From Setophaga petechia (lineage: Eukaryota; Chordata; Aves; Passeriformes; Parulidae), in the NCBI GenBank assembly GCA_024362935.1, contig JANCRA010000003.1:49389844-49453843 (forward strand): a stretch of DNA of 64,000 nucleotides. Reading direction: 5' to 3'. The stretch's first letter is position 1; the number at the start of each line of letters is the position of its first letter. Positions 11,536 through 25,820 of this stretch are shown here, piece after piece. A model generated the notes under the pieces. It searched no databases. It was given only the letters and a program-made list of their open reading frames with translations, and was not told the origin of the DNA. The position numbers and the translations under genes were made by a program.

Positions 11536-11818
11536 CCTTCCAGTGACAAAAAGGGCACAGGGAGAGCTGGATAGGGACTTTGGACAAGGAGTGGCAGGAC
11601 AAGTGGGAATGGCTTCAAACTGACAGGAGGTGGGTTTAGATGGAATATTTGGGGAAAAAACTCTTTCCTGTGGAGCTGGTGAGGCCCTGGAATAGATTTC
11701 CATGGGAAGCTGTGGCTGCCGCTTCCCTGGCAGAGTCCAAGGCCAGGCTGGATGTGGCTTGGAGCAAGCTGGGATAGTGGAAAGTGTCTCTGCCCATGAA
11801 TGTGATGGTTTTTAAGGC
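11536..11818 (+). repeat. CR1 LINE fragment, 5' part, split by an LTR
   Basis: Sense CR1 motifs run in order: GGCAGGACAAGTGGGAATGG, GGTGGGTTTAGATGGAATAT, CAAGGCCAGGCTGGATGTGG and GTGTCTCTGCCCATGAATG, to TTTTTAAGGC. The CR1 tail resumes at 12441 with AGGTCCCTCACAACCCAAAG, so one CR1 copy is interrupted by the LTR-like insert at 11819-12440. Confidence 0.8.
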
Positions 11819-12440
11819 TGTGAAAAATGCCTATTTTATTACTGACTTTTCTCAAATATTAAAATTAATATTATATGTGTTATGTTAGAAAGTTATGCTG
11901 CATTAATTTTCTAAAATAGAGTGTAAAATATAGCTTTAGGTTATAACATAATGTTAAAATAGAAACTATGTATGTGGGATATTTTTTTAAAGAGAGGAAT
12001 GAGGTACTTGCACCAGATAGCAACCACAGGACACCAAAATCTTTCAGAGAAAGAGAATTTATTGTTCCCCTACCAGAAGAAACAAACTCCTTCCTGCCTC
12101 GCTCAGCCCTGAAGACACCGTCAGGATTAAGAGGAAGAAATTGACATAGACCAGACAGAATCCTTTGTTTGAATGGAATTTATGCATTCTGTATGACATG
12201 TATGAATATGCAAGAGGCCATTGCTTTAAGGGTTAATCCTCTGTTAACGTGTGTCCTTTTTCGGGCTTATTTTGCCCCGAAAAAGGTACCCAGACCGTCT
12301 GTAACTCTTTGTTTTTATTGTCTCATATGGTCCTAAATTCCAATTGTCCAAATTTTTATTACTCTAATTATATTACTATTTTTATAACTATTTTCTTACA
12401 ATTAAACTTTTTTAAAAACAAGCGATTGGCGTTTTTCACA
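11819..12440 (+). mobile_element. Solo LTR of an endogenous retrovirus, nested in CR1
   Basis: This 622-bp element starts TGTGAAAAATGCC and ends GGCGTTTTTCACA, the TG...CA termini expected of a retroviral LTR. It is very AT-rich like common passerine LTRs. It is flanked by AGGC (11815) and AGGT (12441), an imperfect 4-bp target duplication, and the flanks rejoin into a continuous CR1 tail. No gag, pol or env coding sequence is present, so this is a solo LTR. It carries a perfect stem of 11 bp (12255-12265 with 12276-12286) near its 3' third. Assignment to a passerine LTR family is from memory of the sequence type. Confidence 0.75.
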
Positions 12441-12480
12441 AGGTCCCTCACAACCCAAAGCAGTCTGTGACTCTGTGATA
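12441..12480 (+). repeat. CR1 LINE tail, 3' part after LTR insertion
   Basis: AGGTCCCTCACAACCCAAAG followed by CAGTCTGTGACTCTGTGATA corresponds to the CR1 terminus, completing the copy that starts at 11536. Confidence 0.75.
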
Positions 12481-12739
12481 ATCAGGACTTTTATAAGCAT
12501 TGGAAATTGTGATTTCTCAGAGGAACCAAATGTTGTGAGCACGTTCCTTATAAAACTTAGGATGCAATTTGACTCTTCTGTTGCAACATTTTATGTTTGG
12601 CACCGTTCCACTGGGATTATCTCAATGCGCGCTCCTGTTTACACAGCCCCGGGCACTGCCCTGCCTCACCCCGCCCGCCTGAGGGGGTTTGTAAGGGAGC
12701 CGCTCCCCCACGGCCATGACACCCGCCCGGGCCTCCCGG

Positions 12740-12747
12740 TGACGTCA
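12740..12747. promoter_or_regulatory. CRE palindrome (CREB/ATF site)
   Basis: TGACGTCA is the full 8-bp cAMP response element, located inside the CpG island, the context in which CREB sites are usually functional. Confidence 0.6.
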
Positions 12748-12908
12748 TCCCCACGCGACACGGACGCTGCACCCCGGCAGCGCCGCGGGATGGGGGAAAC
12801 CACCATGCAAGTCCCCGAGTGTCCGTGAGGAGACAACAGAGGCGGAGCCGCCCCGCCGAACTGCGGAGAAGCCGCTGGTAGGCACCGCTCCGCTGTCGCG
12901 CCACTGGG

Positions 12909-12930
12909 ACTACAACTCCCGGCGTGCCCC
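12909..12930 (+). promoter_or_regulatory. ZNF143/THAP11-type promoter motif
   Basis: ACTACAACTCCCGGCGTGCC closely follows the vertebrate consensus ACTACAATTCCCAGCATGCC (differences A/G and T/C at tolerated positions). This motif sits just upstream of start sites in many housekeeping promoters. Confidence 0.65.
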
Positions 12931-13165
12931 GGGGCAGCGGCGCACAGAGCGTGCTGATTGGCCCGCGGGGGAGGGGGGGGGGGCGGCAGCGCAGCGCGGG
13001 CGCCCCCACGTGGCGGCTCGGCCGCGCCGGGACCCCCCGGGATAGCCCGGGACAAACCGAAAGATCTCGGCCGCCCCCCGCTCCCGTGCCATGGGCCTCG
13101 CCCGGGCTACTTTGAGGGACCCCGTGCTGAGTCTGGTGGCTGGGAACGGGGCCAGGTGCTGCGAT

Positions 13166-13261
13166 CCTTCCCTTCCCTTCCCTTCCCTTCCCTTCCCTTC
13201 CCTTCCCTTCCCTTCCCTTCCCTTCCCTTCCCTTCCCTTCCCTTCCCTTCCCTTCCCTTCC
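13166..13261. repeat. (CCTTC)n pentanucleotide array
   Basis: Nineteen uninterrupted copies of a 5-bp unit on the 3' shoulder of the CpG island. One strand is all pyrimidine. The lack of interruptions suggests high length variability. Confidence 0.97.
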
Positions 13262-16200
13262 GCTCCAGATGCCTTTCCTTTCTTCCTCCACCCCTTTTCC
13301 AGCTCTCTGCCTGTCTCCTGACACCCTGGGCCCAGGATTTTCCCTCGTACCCCTATTTCTCTCGGTCATTTCCGTCCCCTCTCCCGTTTCTTTCCTTTCC
13401 CCTCCCAGGTCACGGTGAGCGGGAGGAGCTCTGGGACGCAGCAGGGAGATTCCTCTCTTCCCAGGCAGCCTCTGGCAGGCAGGTGAGGTGGAAGTGTCAC
13501 TTGGAAGGATGCTGGGAGCTTCTTCAGTGACCAACTTCCAACAGTGCCGTGTTTGTTGGCTGTAATCTTAGTGCTGGATCACAATGCGAATGTTAACAAA
13601 ATTCTTTTCTGTAAAGAACAGCATCCCTCACAGAGCATCTAAAATGAAATTACAGCTGATTAACCTTTCATTCATTTCCTGATTTATGGTACAACACAAG
13701 TTTTTTCAGGTAAAATAAAGATGCTTTTTAAATGTATCATGACGTTCTTAGTTTGGTTGTAGATACCAGGCAAAGCATGTTGTCTGAAAACGGAATGTTA
13801 CCTCATTCCCAAGGAGGAGGATGAATAAAAGTCATGTGATGGTTGGGAAGAGATCCCACCCACTTCCCAATTCCTCACCCTCGAGGTTTGGTTGCTTTTG
13901 GAGGTACTGTTGCTCAATCCTCATCCTCCCACCTGACAGGAAAGCAGGAACTGCCTGAAACAGAGAGATCTGTCTGGTTTTATGGAGGGTTATATGGGGA
14001 AAAGGGTAGAACTGTCTTCTCCCAATTACTTCTGGAAAAAGCCACTCCTGAAGGACCTGGAAGAAGAGAAAGTTTCCAGCTGATGTAAAGCAATGGTGGT
14101 GTCACTTTCTCTTCCTATTTCTCAGTCTCTCTGCACTGGTGCTTCTCACACTGGATGTGGCTGTAAAAACACAGATTCTCACAAAAAGACAGATTCTGGT
14201 AAAAACACAGATTCTTAGTCCCCTTCCTCCTTCTTTTCCAGTCTCTGCAATTCCCAGCTCTGTTCCCATCCTTGTCACTGTAGGCCTGTGAAGTGGCTGT
14301 GTGACAGTTTAGGTTGAAATAACTGACTAACATTATGAATTAATAATTATGATTAATATAATATAATATAATGTAATAATGAATAAATATTTCCTAAATA
14401 AGTTCAGGAAATGCTCCTTTCTCTGGATTGAGCTGCTTTCCTGGCCTCTGGAATCCAGCAGGAAGGGATTGAACACTTCCCAGCTGAGGAATTTTGTGGT
14501 GACATTTTTCACCACAGCAAGGCTGGTGATTGGAAGGAGAAATGTTTCCAGCAGAAAACTCTGGAAGTGGATGTCTTCTCCTATCCAAGGCTGACAACCT
14601 CCCTGGTCCTCTTGAAATGCTTTTATTTGTGTGGAGGGAAGTAGGGCCTGGTGACTCCAGAGTAGATCAGAGTAAACACAGGCAGGGAATAAAGTGGGAA
14701 TTGCCTTTTGCAGGCAGAGTCCACTGCTAGTTAAACGTGCCTGAGGCAGGGATACAGGCAGGAATTCAAATAAAAGCCTGGTAAATTTTTTTTGTGTGGT
14801 CATGCTGAACCTGCTGGTCTTGATTGAACAAAGTTCCCTGGATGAAGTAACAATGCTGCAATTCTGGCTTCTTTCTTCTTCTTCTTAGTCAGAGACTCTT
14901 TTCCATGGTGACCTCAGAGACATCCTCGTGGTTTTGCATCCCTCTGCTCCCTCCCAGGCTGTTGTTTCAGCTGGTGTCAGCCCATTGCTCAACCTGCACC
15001 TCCTGACTGGAGAAATGCTTTGTCAGAGAACTTTTCCTTCTGGGCCTGAATGAACATCCTCCCTGCCTGTCAGGGTCCTGGCATTTTGGGGAAATTCTCT
15101 GTGATCACCCTTTGCCCTCGAATCACTGAGCTCCTCCATGTGTCTCTAACTCTGGAGCTTTCAGACCCATCCAGTGGCCAAAAGAAACTGGTCACAAATG
15201 CTGTTTTCTACTAAGTTCAGGGCCTGCAGAGACACTCCAAGGGGTCAGCAGGGTGGCTGGACACAGGGAAAAGAGACACATGAGGTGTGGGGGTGTTTGT
15301 GTGAGGAATGCAGCCTTTTTGGCCATGGGAGTGTTTCATCTTCTTTCCTCTGAGCCTGCTGTGGGTTGTGTCCCTTCTCAGAGACTTTTAGAAGGACCCA
15401 GGAGCACCAAGCAGCAGGCAAGGAAGGGCCTGGCCTGTGCTAAGTACGTGTGGAGCGGAAATCTTTTTTGTTTGTTTTTACTTGTCAGACTGGAAAGTTC
15501 CTGATTTGAGTTTCAGTCTTGGTCATCGCTGCCTATTTAGACAGGTTTGTGGCCATGCATGACTGAGCAAGCAAGTGGGTGGAAGATTCCTCAGGCCAGG
15601 CAGAGCATTCCTCTGGCTGCTGGCTCAGGGGGCTCTGAGACCTTTGCCTCCACAGCTTTTATGGCAGCATCTTCCCAGGACTCTGACCACAAGGGCCACG
15701 GTGCTCTGCCCAGGTTCAGGGTTCTGCCCAGCCCAGCAGTGTCTGAAACAGCCCTGTGTGATTGCTGAGGAGCTCCTGGGGCTGTCCTGACCCCTTATCT
15801 CCCTGTCCCACTGGGTGGGTGGCCTCTCTGTCCCTGCTTTATGGCCTGCTGGAACGCTGATATCTGTGGGCACGGCCCAACATCTGCTGAGCTGAGCACA
15901 ACAGCTTCAACACGGTCCTGAAGGCCAGCCCCATTTCAAGTGTCACAGCCATTTCTCAACCCAACAGAGATGATTTCCCCTGGTCTATTTCTCTCTATCT
16001 CTGTGCAATTCCCTTGCTTTTTCCCCTCCAGTTTGTTCAGTGTGCAGGACAGCCCTGCTGGATCTCTCCCCCACCTTGAGGAAGGAGCTGTGTCCAGGAC
16101 AGCACTCCACACTTCAGCACTGCCTCACTGCTCCACAAGCAGCACAGCTTTTTTAGGCCCAACCTGAGCCCCTTGAGCTGCTTTTCAGTATTTTTACTTT

Positions 16201-19159
16201 GATGCCAAGGGCCTGAATGTGGCTTAGGAGGAAGTTGCACCCAGCAGGAAAGGTGGATGTGGGTGTGGAACCTGTGGAGTTGTGGCTGCACCTCAGCATG
16301 AACCATGGCAGTGTTTTCAGTGTCCCCTCCAAGCACAGCAAACTCTCCCTGTGCCTCCCCTCTGCTGAGAATATCCCTCTACATGGATTGAATCCCTTCA
16401 CTTCTTGTGAATGAGCCACGGAATGAGTTCCTGGAGAGACCAGCTCAGCGGTTTTGGGGGTGCCCCCCACCCATCCTGCCCAAAAGAGATCAGCCATGGG
16501 CCACTGCTTGTTTTTGTGGTGTTTTATCAGGCTGCTGCATGTCCTTTAACTGCCAGCTCCTTGTAAAAGCTTGTTTCTTCTCCTCATGCTTGAAAGCATT
16601 TGCTGCTCGTCCCTTTTTGGGTGGCTGAGTATAAAAGCAACCTCCTCTGAGAGATTCAGTGTCTGCTCAAACTCAGTGCTTCACTAAATCCAAGGAACAC
16701 CTTTGGGCATCCTCACAAAATTACCTGATGGCCTCAGGGGGGACAAAGCTGTTTGTCTCTTTGATTCCCAAGCAAAACTTCTTTTTAAAAAAGAACATTT
16801 CATCCATTTATCTAGAATCAAAGCTGCCTGGTGATCCATGAGGCTTCAACATTCACCAGCGTTTTCCAGGAAAATTCATGCTCAGAAGGAGGGGATATTT
16901 GTGGTGTATTGAGAAATTTCCCCATTTTTGTTGACTTTGGATAAGTGGTCTATTTGCAGTTTTTCTACAATATTTGAAGAAAAAATTCAATACAACAGAA
17001 ACAGGGGACAGGAATGATCCCCACCCCCTTGTTTTTAACACTGTGAATCTGAGAGAGGGGGGAAATAAAGGTTGATGGCACCATGGGAGGATCATGACAG
17101 TAGAGCAAATATTGTGGATGGTGGCCTGTGGTGGAATGTCAACATCAAACTTATGGTGGCTTTTGCAGCTGGGCAAATCCATGTTGTGAAAGCTCCTGTA
17201 TGTGCATCTGGGGCACAGGCTGCCTTTGGAATCAGGGATGGAGCTTTTCCCCTCACAGATAGTGAAGTCAGTCTGAAAATTAGTTTAAAAAGGGCTGAGA
17301 CATCCAAGTAAATTCACTAGATCCTGCTTCTGGCTGTGCTGACAGAATTACTGTATTACTAACATTGTACTTCCTCACTCTTTTGACTCTAAGTGTATTT
17401 TTACAAGGCTTGTAAAAGAAATAAAAATAAATGAAAGGGTGTTCTGGGCAAATTAGAGAATTGTAATCTCCTACAGCATTTTGTTTAGACTGTGTGTAAA
17501 AATACTCCAAAGAGAAAAAAAAATCTGTATCACAACTTAAAAGTTTGTCTGTTTAAAGAGGGTTTTATAATCCTTGTCTATAAAATCTTGTAGTACAAAG
17601 CTACAGATTATTCTGTGTTTGGACTTTTTTCCTGCATAAAAACAGTTTCGTTTTCAGTCTCCAAAGCAAATTTCCCGGCAGAACTTCAAACATCCTTTGT
17701 CTGTCTCCGTTTGGAGAGTGTTTCCAGGAGGCAGCAGCTCTGTGTACCCCAGCCATTTGCATTCTGTGCTGTAAGTACTCAGTGAAAACTTGTTGCCTAA
17801 ATCCAGGGTTTCCCACTTGGAAAAATTCGGGCACCTAAAAGAAACAAACTGGAAAGTTTTCATCGAGTGTTTTGCCCAAGGAACAACAAGGAGTTTTCAG
17901 TTAAACTCCCAGAGCAAGTGGAGCCCAGATGTTTTTAGTAAACAGCTTTCAAAACTCACAGTTGAGACCAGTGTCAAATTTCCAGACGCATGATCAACCT
18001 TGGAGCCAAGTTTAGAGTTGCTTTTGTGTTTGCATAAAGCCTGGAAGCTGAATGATACTGAAGTTTGTGGATGGAGTGCAGGTTCTCCATAACAAATATT
18101 TGACTGGATGCAATTTCTCTTATTTACAGGACTTTGAGCTTTGGGGGGGGGGGGAAAGGGCTACTGTATTTTTTGTTTATTTTACATTTGAGGCATATTC
18201 AGCATTTTCTTGCTCACTGGAATTGAAACAGTTGTTGATTTTTAACTGGATTTGTTATTATTCTGGCCATTAAACCAGCACAGCAAAATCAAGTGTTTTA
18301 AAGCTAGAGGTGAACCATTTCTACAGGTGAGAAATGAAATGTATGCATTCCTGGGCATTCTGGCTCTCTGCTCACACCAAGGCAGCCCTCTCCCTGAAGG
18401 TCTAACTGGATGCCTAAGCCACATGCCAAGGCTTTTGCTCAGGGACTGTATCAGGAAAAAATCTGTCTCAGAACTTACTTTGGGCAAATACTGTCCAGTA
18501 TTTGTTTAGGAGTCCTGTTTTCTGCCCCTTTGGAAAGGTCATGCACAAGAAGGGCATGGGTAGAGTCAGGATAAATGATATTAAAGTGGGGGTAGGAGGC
18601 GTGGAAACTTTCCCTTTGGGTACATCTTGATCTCTGACCTAATAACCTTCTGTATCATGTGCAGACACTCACCAAAGAAGCTCTGATTATTTTTGCATGC
18701 TTAAAACCCAGCTTTACTATCCCTAACTGGGTGGATTTTGGGGTCTGTGCCCTGTGTACAGTAGCTAAGCTGTAAACAACAAGAGAGCTTGCTCCATTGT
18801 TCCTGATGGGATATCATCCAAGGGAAAACAGGGATTGTCTTCAACAATTTGAAGCTTGTGTAGGCAGACAATACATTATTTTTGTCTGTGGGCAGCATGA
18901 ACATGCCTATACTTCAGGCCAGAAAAGCAGCTGAGAGGGACATGAATTCAAACCGAGAGGATGGAGCAGGCCCTGGGCAGCTGGGAATGCTGAGGGGTAA
19001 AAAAGTACTAAAATAAGGGAAGAATTTCACCCTAAGCAGTAAAGAATTTTTTTTCTAAAGAACTTAACAGGCATTCTTGGGAAGAATTTAAGAAATTCTT
19101 GGGAAGAAGCCTGCTAAAAGCACCACCTTACTCAGGCTGAACTTTCCATCAAGTGACTT
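13262..19159. other. Gene desert between CpG island and second LTR
   Basis: No coding exon with recognisable homology was found on either strand in about 5.9 kb. Small items are a short tandem repeat containing two exact copies of GTAAAAACACAGATTCT (14163 and 14199), a (TTC)n run at about 14870-14885, and a run of 12 G at 18143-18154. All reading frames are under about 160 codons and look like chance. Non-coding exons of a transcript from the CpG island could lie here. Confidence 0.5.
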
Positions 19160-19741
19160 TGGGGATACCAGTCAACAAGTTTTTTTGGGTCTGGATTGAA
19201 GGTACTTGAGATAGTAATTTGTGTTTGGACTCAAGTGTTTATTCTTTCTTATTAGTTTCACTACTGTGAGTTCGGCAACTTTTCATTAGAAGGCACAAAA
19301 TGGCTAACAATTTTTTGTTACAAGGTATTTTAAGACTAAACTACGCAATTAAGAACTGACAGCTAAATTATTTTCCTTTAAACCCAAAAACTGATCTCGC
19401 AGAGCCCACAATGGGGGCTTTTCTGTCCAATTACTAAATGCCACCCAAACCCACGAAGAAGAAGGAAGAAGAAGCATGAAGAAGAAACCCGGGACAACAA
19501 CACCCTGTGCCCTCCATCTTGCTTCCATCCACAACATACTAAAAATCCCAAAACCTAAATTTCTCACCAAGTGATACACCTACAATACTCTCTATAATCT
19601 ATTTCACACTTCTATGGATTCTAGTCTATCTTAAGTCTAGGAAACTTTCTCCATGAATGAGAGTTAAAGTCAGTGCTCCCCTGGGGGTCAGGACTCTCCA
19701 GAGCTGACAGAGAAATATTCCCAGTGCCCTGGGTTTCCACA
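19160..19741 (-). mobile_element. Solo-LTR-like element (antisense)
   Basis: This block of about 582 bp is TGGGGATACC...GGTTTCCACA on the plus strand, so both ends fit TG...CA. Read on the minus strand it starts TGTGGAAACCC and carries an AATAAA (plus-strand TTTATT near 19238) about 80 bases before its end, as an LTR would. The exact repeat AAGTGACTTT lies at 19151 and 19741, overlapping both edges; 8-10 bp is longer than the usual 4-6 bp retroviral target duplication. An internal purine-rich GAAGAAGAAGGAAG block occurs near 19457. No viral coding sequence is present. Confidence 0.5.
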
Positions 19742-19752
19742 AGTGACTTTCA

Positions 19753-19962
19753 CATTTAGGAGGGAATTCTTCCCTGCAAAGGTGGTGAGGCCCTGGCACA
19801 GCTTTCCCAGAGAGGTTCTGGCTGCCCCTGGATCCCTGGAAATGTCCAAGGCCAGGTTGGCCAGGGCTTGGAGCAACCTGGGACAGTGGAAGGTGTCCCT
19901 GCCCATGGCAGGGGTGGAACAGGATGATGTTTAAGGTCCCTTCCAACCCAAATCATTCAGGG
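19753..19962 (+). repeat. CR1 LINE 3'-end fragment (sense)
   Basis: Well preserved: GGGAATTCTTCCCTGCAAAG, GGTGAGGCCCTGGCACAG, CCAAGGCCAGGTTGGCCAGG, GTGGAAGGTGTCCCTGCCCA and AAGGTCCCTTCCAACCCAAA. Confidence 0.9.
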
Positions 19963-21270
19963 ATTTAATTATAAATGCATTTTCACAAAGAGCAGCACAA
20001 GATAAAAGGAGGCCTGAACCAAGCTGTGAAGGAACAATATGAAGTAGAGTCGAAATTAAAACAGTAATTTGGGACAGGAAAGATCTGGGAATGGCTGAAT
20101 CCTGTATGAGAGCAGAGTGGTGAATTCTTCACCTTGGTTACCAAGATATAACCCCCATGGCTGTGCAACCCCGTGTTTCCTCTCCTGAACATGTAAATCT
20201 GCTGTCATCAAACACAATGTGCATTGTGCAACTCCAGAAAGCAGAATTTGGGACTTCCCTAACGCTACTGACGTGGAATCACGAGTGGCACAGACTGTCC
20301 AAGCTGCAGAGGAAATATTCCCATTACAAACTTTGCAATTATGGAGTTTGTTTGATGTTCCTGTTGTGAAGACACTCCACTGAGAACACAGAAATAAAGA
20401 AAAAAAAAATTAAAAAGAGCCTGCCCAGCAGCTACTTCTTTTTTTTTTTTTTTTTACATAAGCATTTATGTGGGAGGAGGAGATTTGAAATGTACCTGGC
20501 AGCCTGCCAAAGCATAGGTATGACCCACGTTATTTTATAGATCTTAATTACTTGTGATGGTTAACCGACAGGAGCAGCAGAAAACCCTCAAACAAAGGGA
20601 GGCCGAGGCTTCCTGTTCCCTCCAGGGCATTTGGAGTGTCTGGAAAAATGCTCTGGTGCTGCCCTTTACCCACACACAGGCACTGGTTCAGTCACGCGTG
20701 GGACATCCCACAGTGCTGGGAAGGGTCAAAGACCAGATAAAAATGTGTAGAAAGAACTGGTGAGAGGAAAACATTTATTTAATCTGAGTTTATGGTCTGA
20801 GTACATACAGGAAAAAATATTAAATTTGACTTTGAAGGCGCAGTATGTAGAGAAAAAATTATTTATTCTGAGTTTTACAGACTCAGTAAATTCTATTTCT
20901 GGTGGATATCAGCAGGAACATTAGCTTGGGAAAAACCAGGGTTGAACGGTGGCTTAGGAAAAGCCAAGATTGAGGTGTTCAGTGCTATGGGATGATGTCA
21001 GTTTAAGCATTTTCTATTCCCTTGTGATCTGGTTTAAATTTAAGAAAGCAGATACCAAAAGAATCGAGTCCTTATTGTAAATTAATGATGGAATTGAATG
21101 ACTGAAGAATTTATTGCAAATAAATGATGGTACACACATCGAGTGACTGGGATAGGACTAAAAGCAGCTGAAATACTCATCTCATTACCAACAGGTTCAG
21201 CTTTGGACATTTGGCCTTCAGTTTCTGGGTTTAGCTTGGATTTTAGGAACTTTTTCTTCTCACAGAGAGG
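19963..21270. other. Intergenic upstream of FTH1
   Basis: Nothing coding is recognised. A run of T (about 20437-20455) and an A run at 20398-20409 are present. The FTH1 CpG island begins near 21270. Confidence 0.45.
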
Positions 21271-21502
21271 GGGCTCAGGCATTGGCACCAAGCACCCGGT
21301 GCCCGGCGGGATGTGGGATGTGGGACACGGCTCGGCAGCAGGCCGGGCAGCGTGCTCCAGGGGAAATGGCCGGGCCCGGTGATTTTTGGCGGGGTTTCCC
21401 AACACGGGCCATTCCGGGATGGACAGCGCGCGCGCGGCGGGAAACGGCGGCGCGCGGGCGGGGGGCAGGCCCCGCCCCGCTGTGGGCGGGGCCAGGGCGG
21501 GT

Positions 21503-21512
21503 GCTGAGTCAC
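21503..21512. promoter_or_regulatory. FTH1: Antioxidant response / MARE-like element
   Basis: GCTGAGTCAC (preceded by T) fits the small-Maf/NRF2/BACH1 consensus GCNNNRTCA and contains an AP-1 core TGAGTCA. It lies about 75 bases upstream of the TATA box. Ferritin heavy chain genes are known NRF2/BACH1 targets, which supports function by inference. Confidence 0.6.
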
Positions 21513-21579
21513 GCCGGGCCAGCAGAAGGGCGCCGGGACGCCCCGCGCCTTCGCGGGGGCGTGGCCTGGAGCGCGGCGG

Positions 21580-24836
<3,257 letters not shown>

Positions 24837-24985
24837 AGCCTGCCAAGAGCCATGCTCTGGGTTTCAGTGGGACTCCTACTTACTGTCCAGCCATGCATGC
24901 AGCTTCAGCTACTTAGCTAAACAGTTCCATACTCTGTTCCAAATATTCCCTGTTCTGTTTGTGTTTTATGTACTGCCCTCCAGCC

Positions 24986-24991
24986 AATAAA
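24986..24991 (+). other. FTH1: FTH1 poly(A) signal
   Basis: AATAAA within CCAATAAAGTGACTTGG, 149 bases after the stop, the usual length and context for a ferritin H 3' UTR. Confidence 0.9.
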
Positions 24992-25204
24992 GTGACTTGG
25001 TTCCAGCTGGCTTTTCCTGTTTAGTTTGGAGGGAGAGTAGGCAGCTGTAGGGAAGGCAGTGGGAGGTAAATTTGTTGTGTGACATGGGGGATTTGCAGCT
25101 GCTGCTGAAGGCAGAAGTAGGAAAATCTCTGTGGTTTCTTTAAATTCCTTGCAGGGAACTAAAATGAGGAAACGAAACCAAGGTCCTGGGCTTGACCGTC
25201 ACTT

Positions 25205-25210
25205 TTTATT
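25205..25210 (-). other. BEST1: BEST1 poly(A) signal candidate
   Basis: The minus strand reads AATAAA here (plus TTTATT). A second copy lies at 25436-25441. They imply BEST1 3' UTRs of roughly 620 or 390 bases. Either leaves only about 200-430 bp between the BEST1 and FTH1 poly(A) signals. Confidence 0.5.
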
Positions 25211-25820
25211 TTCTGAGAGTGGGCAGTAAAAATCAGCTGAGTGATGTCTGCTGCCATCCAGCTTTTTCTGAGCACTGTCAAAATTCCTGGTGGGAGATGC
25301 GGAACTGCAGAAGGAAGCAATGTGCTGGGCAGGTGCTGCTGCTGCCTTTGCTGGCAAGCCCTTACCCTGCCTTATCTCACTACTGGAAAATACCAGCCAG
25401 ACAGGACTGAGGGTTTCCATCACAAGTGATGTGACTTTATTCAGTCCCTTACTTTTCCCTGGACTGTCTTGTTACCAAGTGCAAGTCCTGCCTGAGAAAG
25501 GACTCAAGTTCTCATTCTTGCTGTGAGGAGAGAAGTAGCCACATTAACTGTGCTTGTGTTCTGGGGTACACCTGGCTGGTCAGGCTGGTACCTGCAATAT
25601 TTAACACTCAAAAGTCTTGTTCTTTCACTACAGGTTGGGTTTTTTGGTGGTTTTGCTCTTGTTGCAACATGAGTTGTGCCTGCTGCTGTAGCTGAGGCCA
25701 GGAGCAATGTGTCCTTAGTGCTAGTTTCAGCCTAGGCTGAGCTCCAGCTGCATGTCCAGCACCTCTGTTTGGGTGAGTGCCAGGATAAGGCAGGTATCCC
25801 ATGGATCCATGGATTCCCCT

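Larger units (their letters stand above)
12600..13130. promoter_or_regulatory. Orphan CpG island promoter
   Basis: A GC-rich, CpG-dense block stands abruptly in AT-rich DNA. It holds a palindromic CRE (TGACGTCA, 12740-12747), a ZNF143/THAP11-type site ACTACAACTCCCGGCGTGCC (12909), an inverted CCAAT box ATTGG (12957-12961), an E-box CACGTG (13007-13012) and an 11-base G run (12973-12983). These are features of a housekeeping, often bidirectional, promoter. GTAGGC at 12881, GTGAGC at 13415 and GTGAGG at 13482 could be plus-strand splice donors. No protein I recognise begins here. The transcript may be a lncRNA, or a gene with its coding exons outside the window. Confidence 0.7.

Noticed and set aside
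11819..12440. A full endogenous provirus
   Set aside because: Only one LTR-sized unit is present. There is no internal coding region or second LTR nearby in the same orientation.
12617..13534. Minus-strand open frame of 305 codons across the CpG island
   Set aside because: Much of it translates the 5-bp microsatellite (EGKGR repeats) and GC-rich DNA. It has no recognisable domain, and stop-free frames are expected at this composition.
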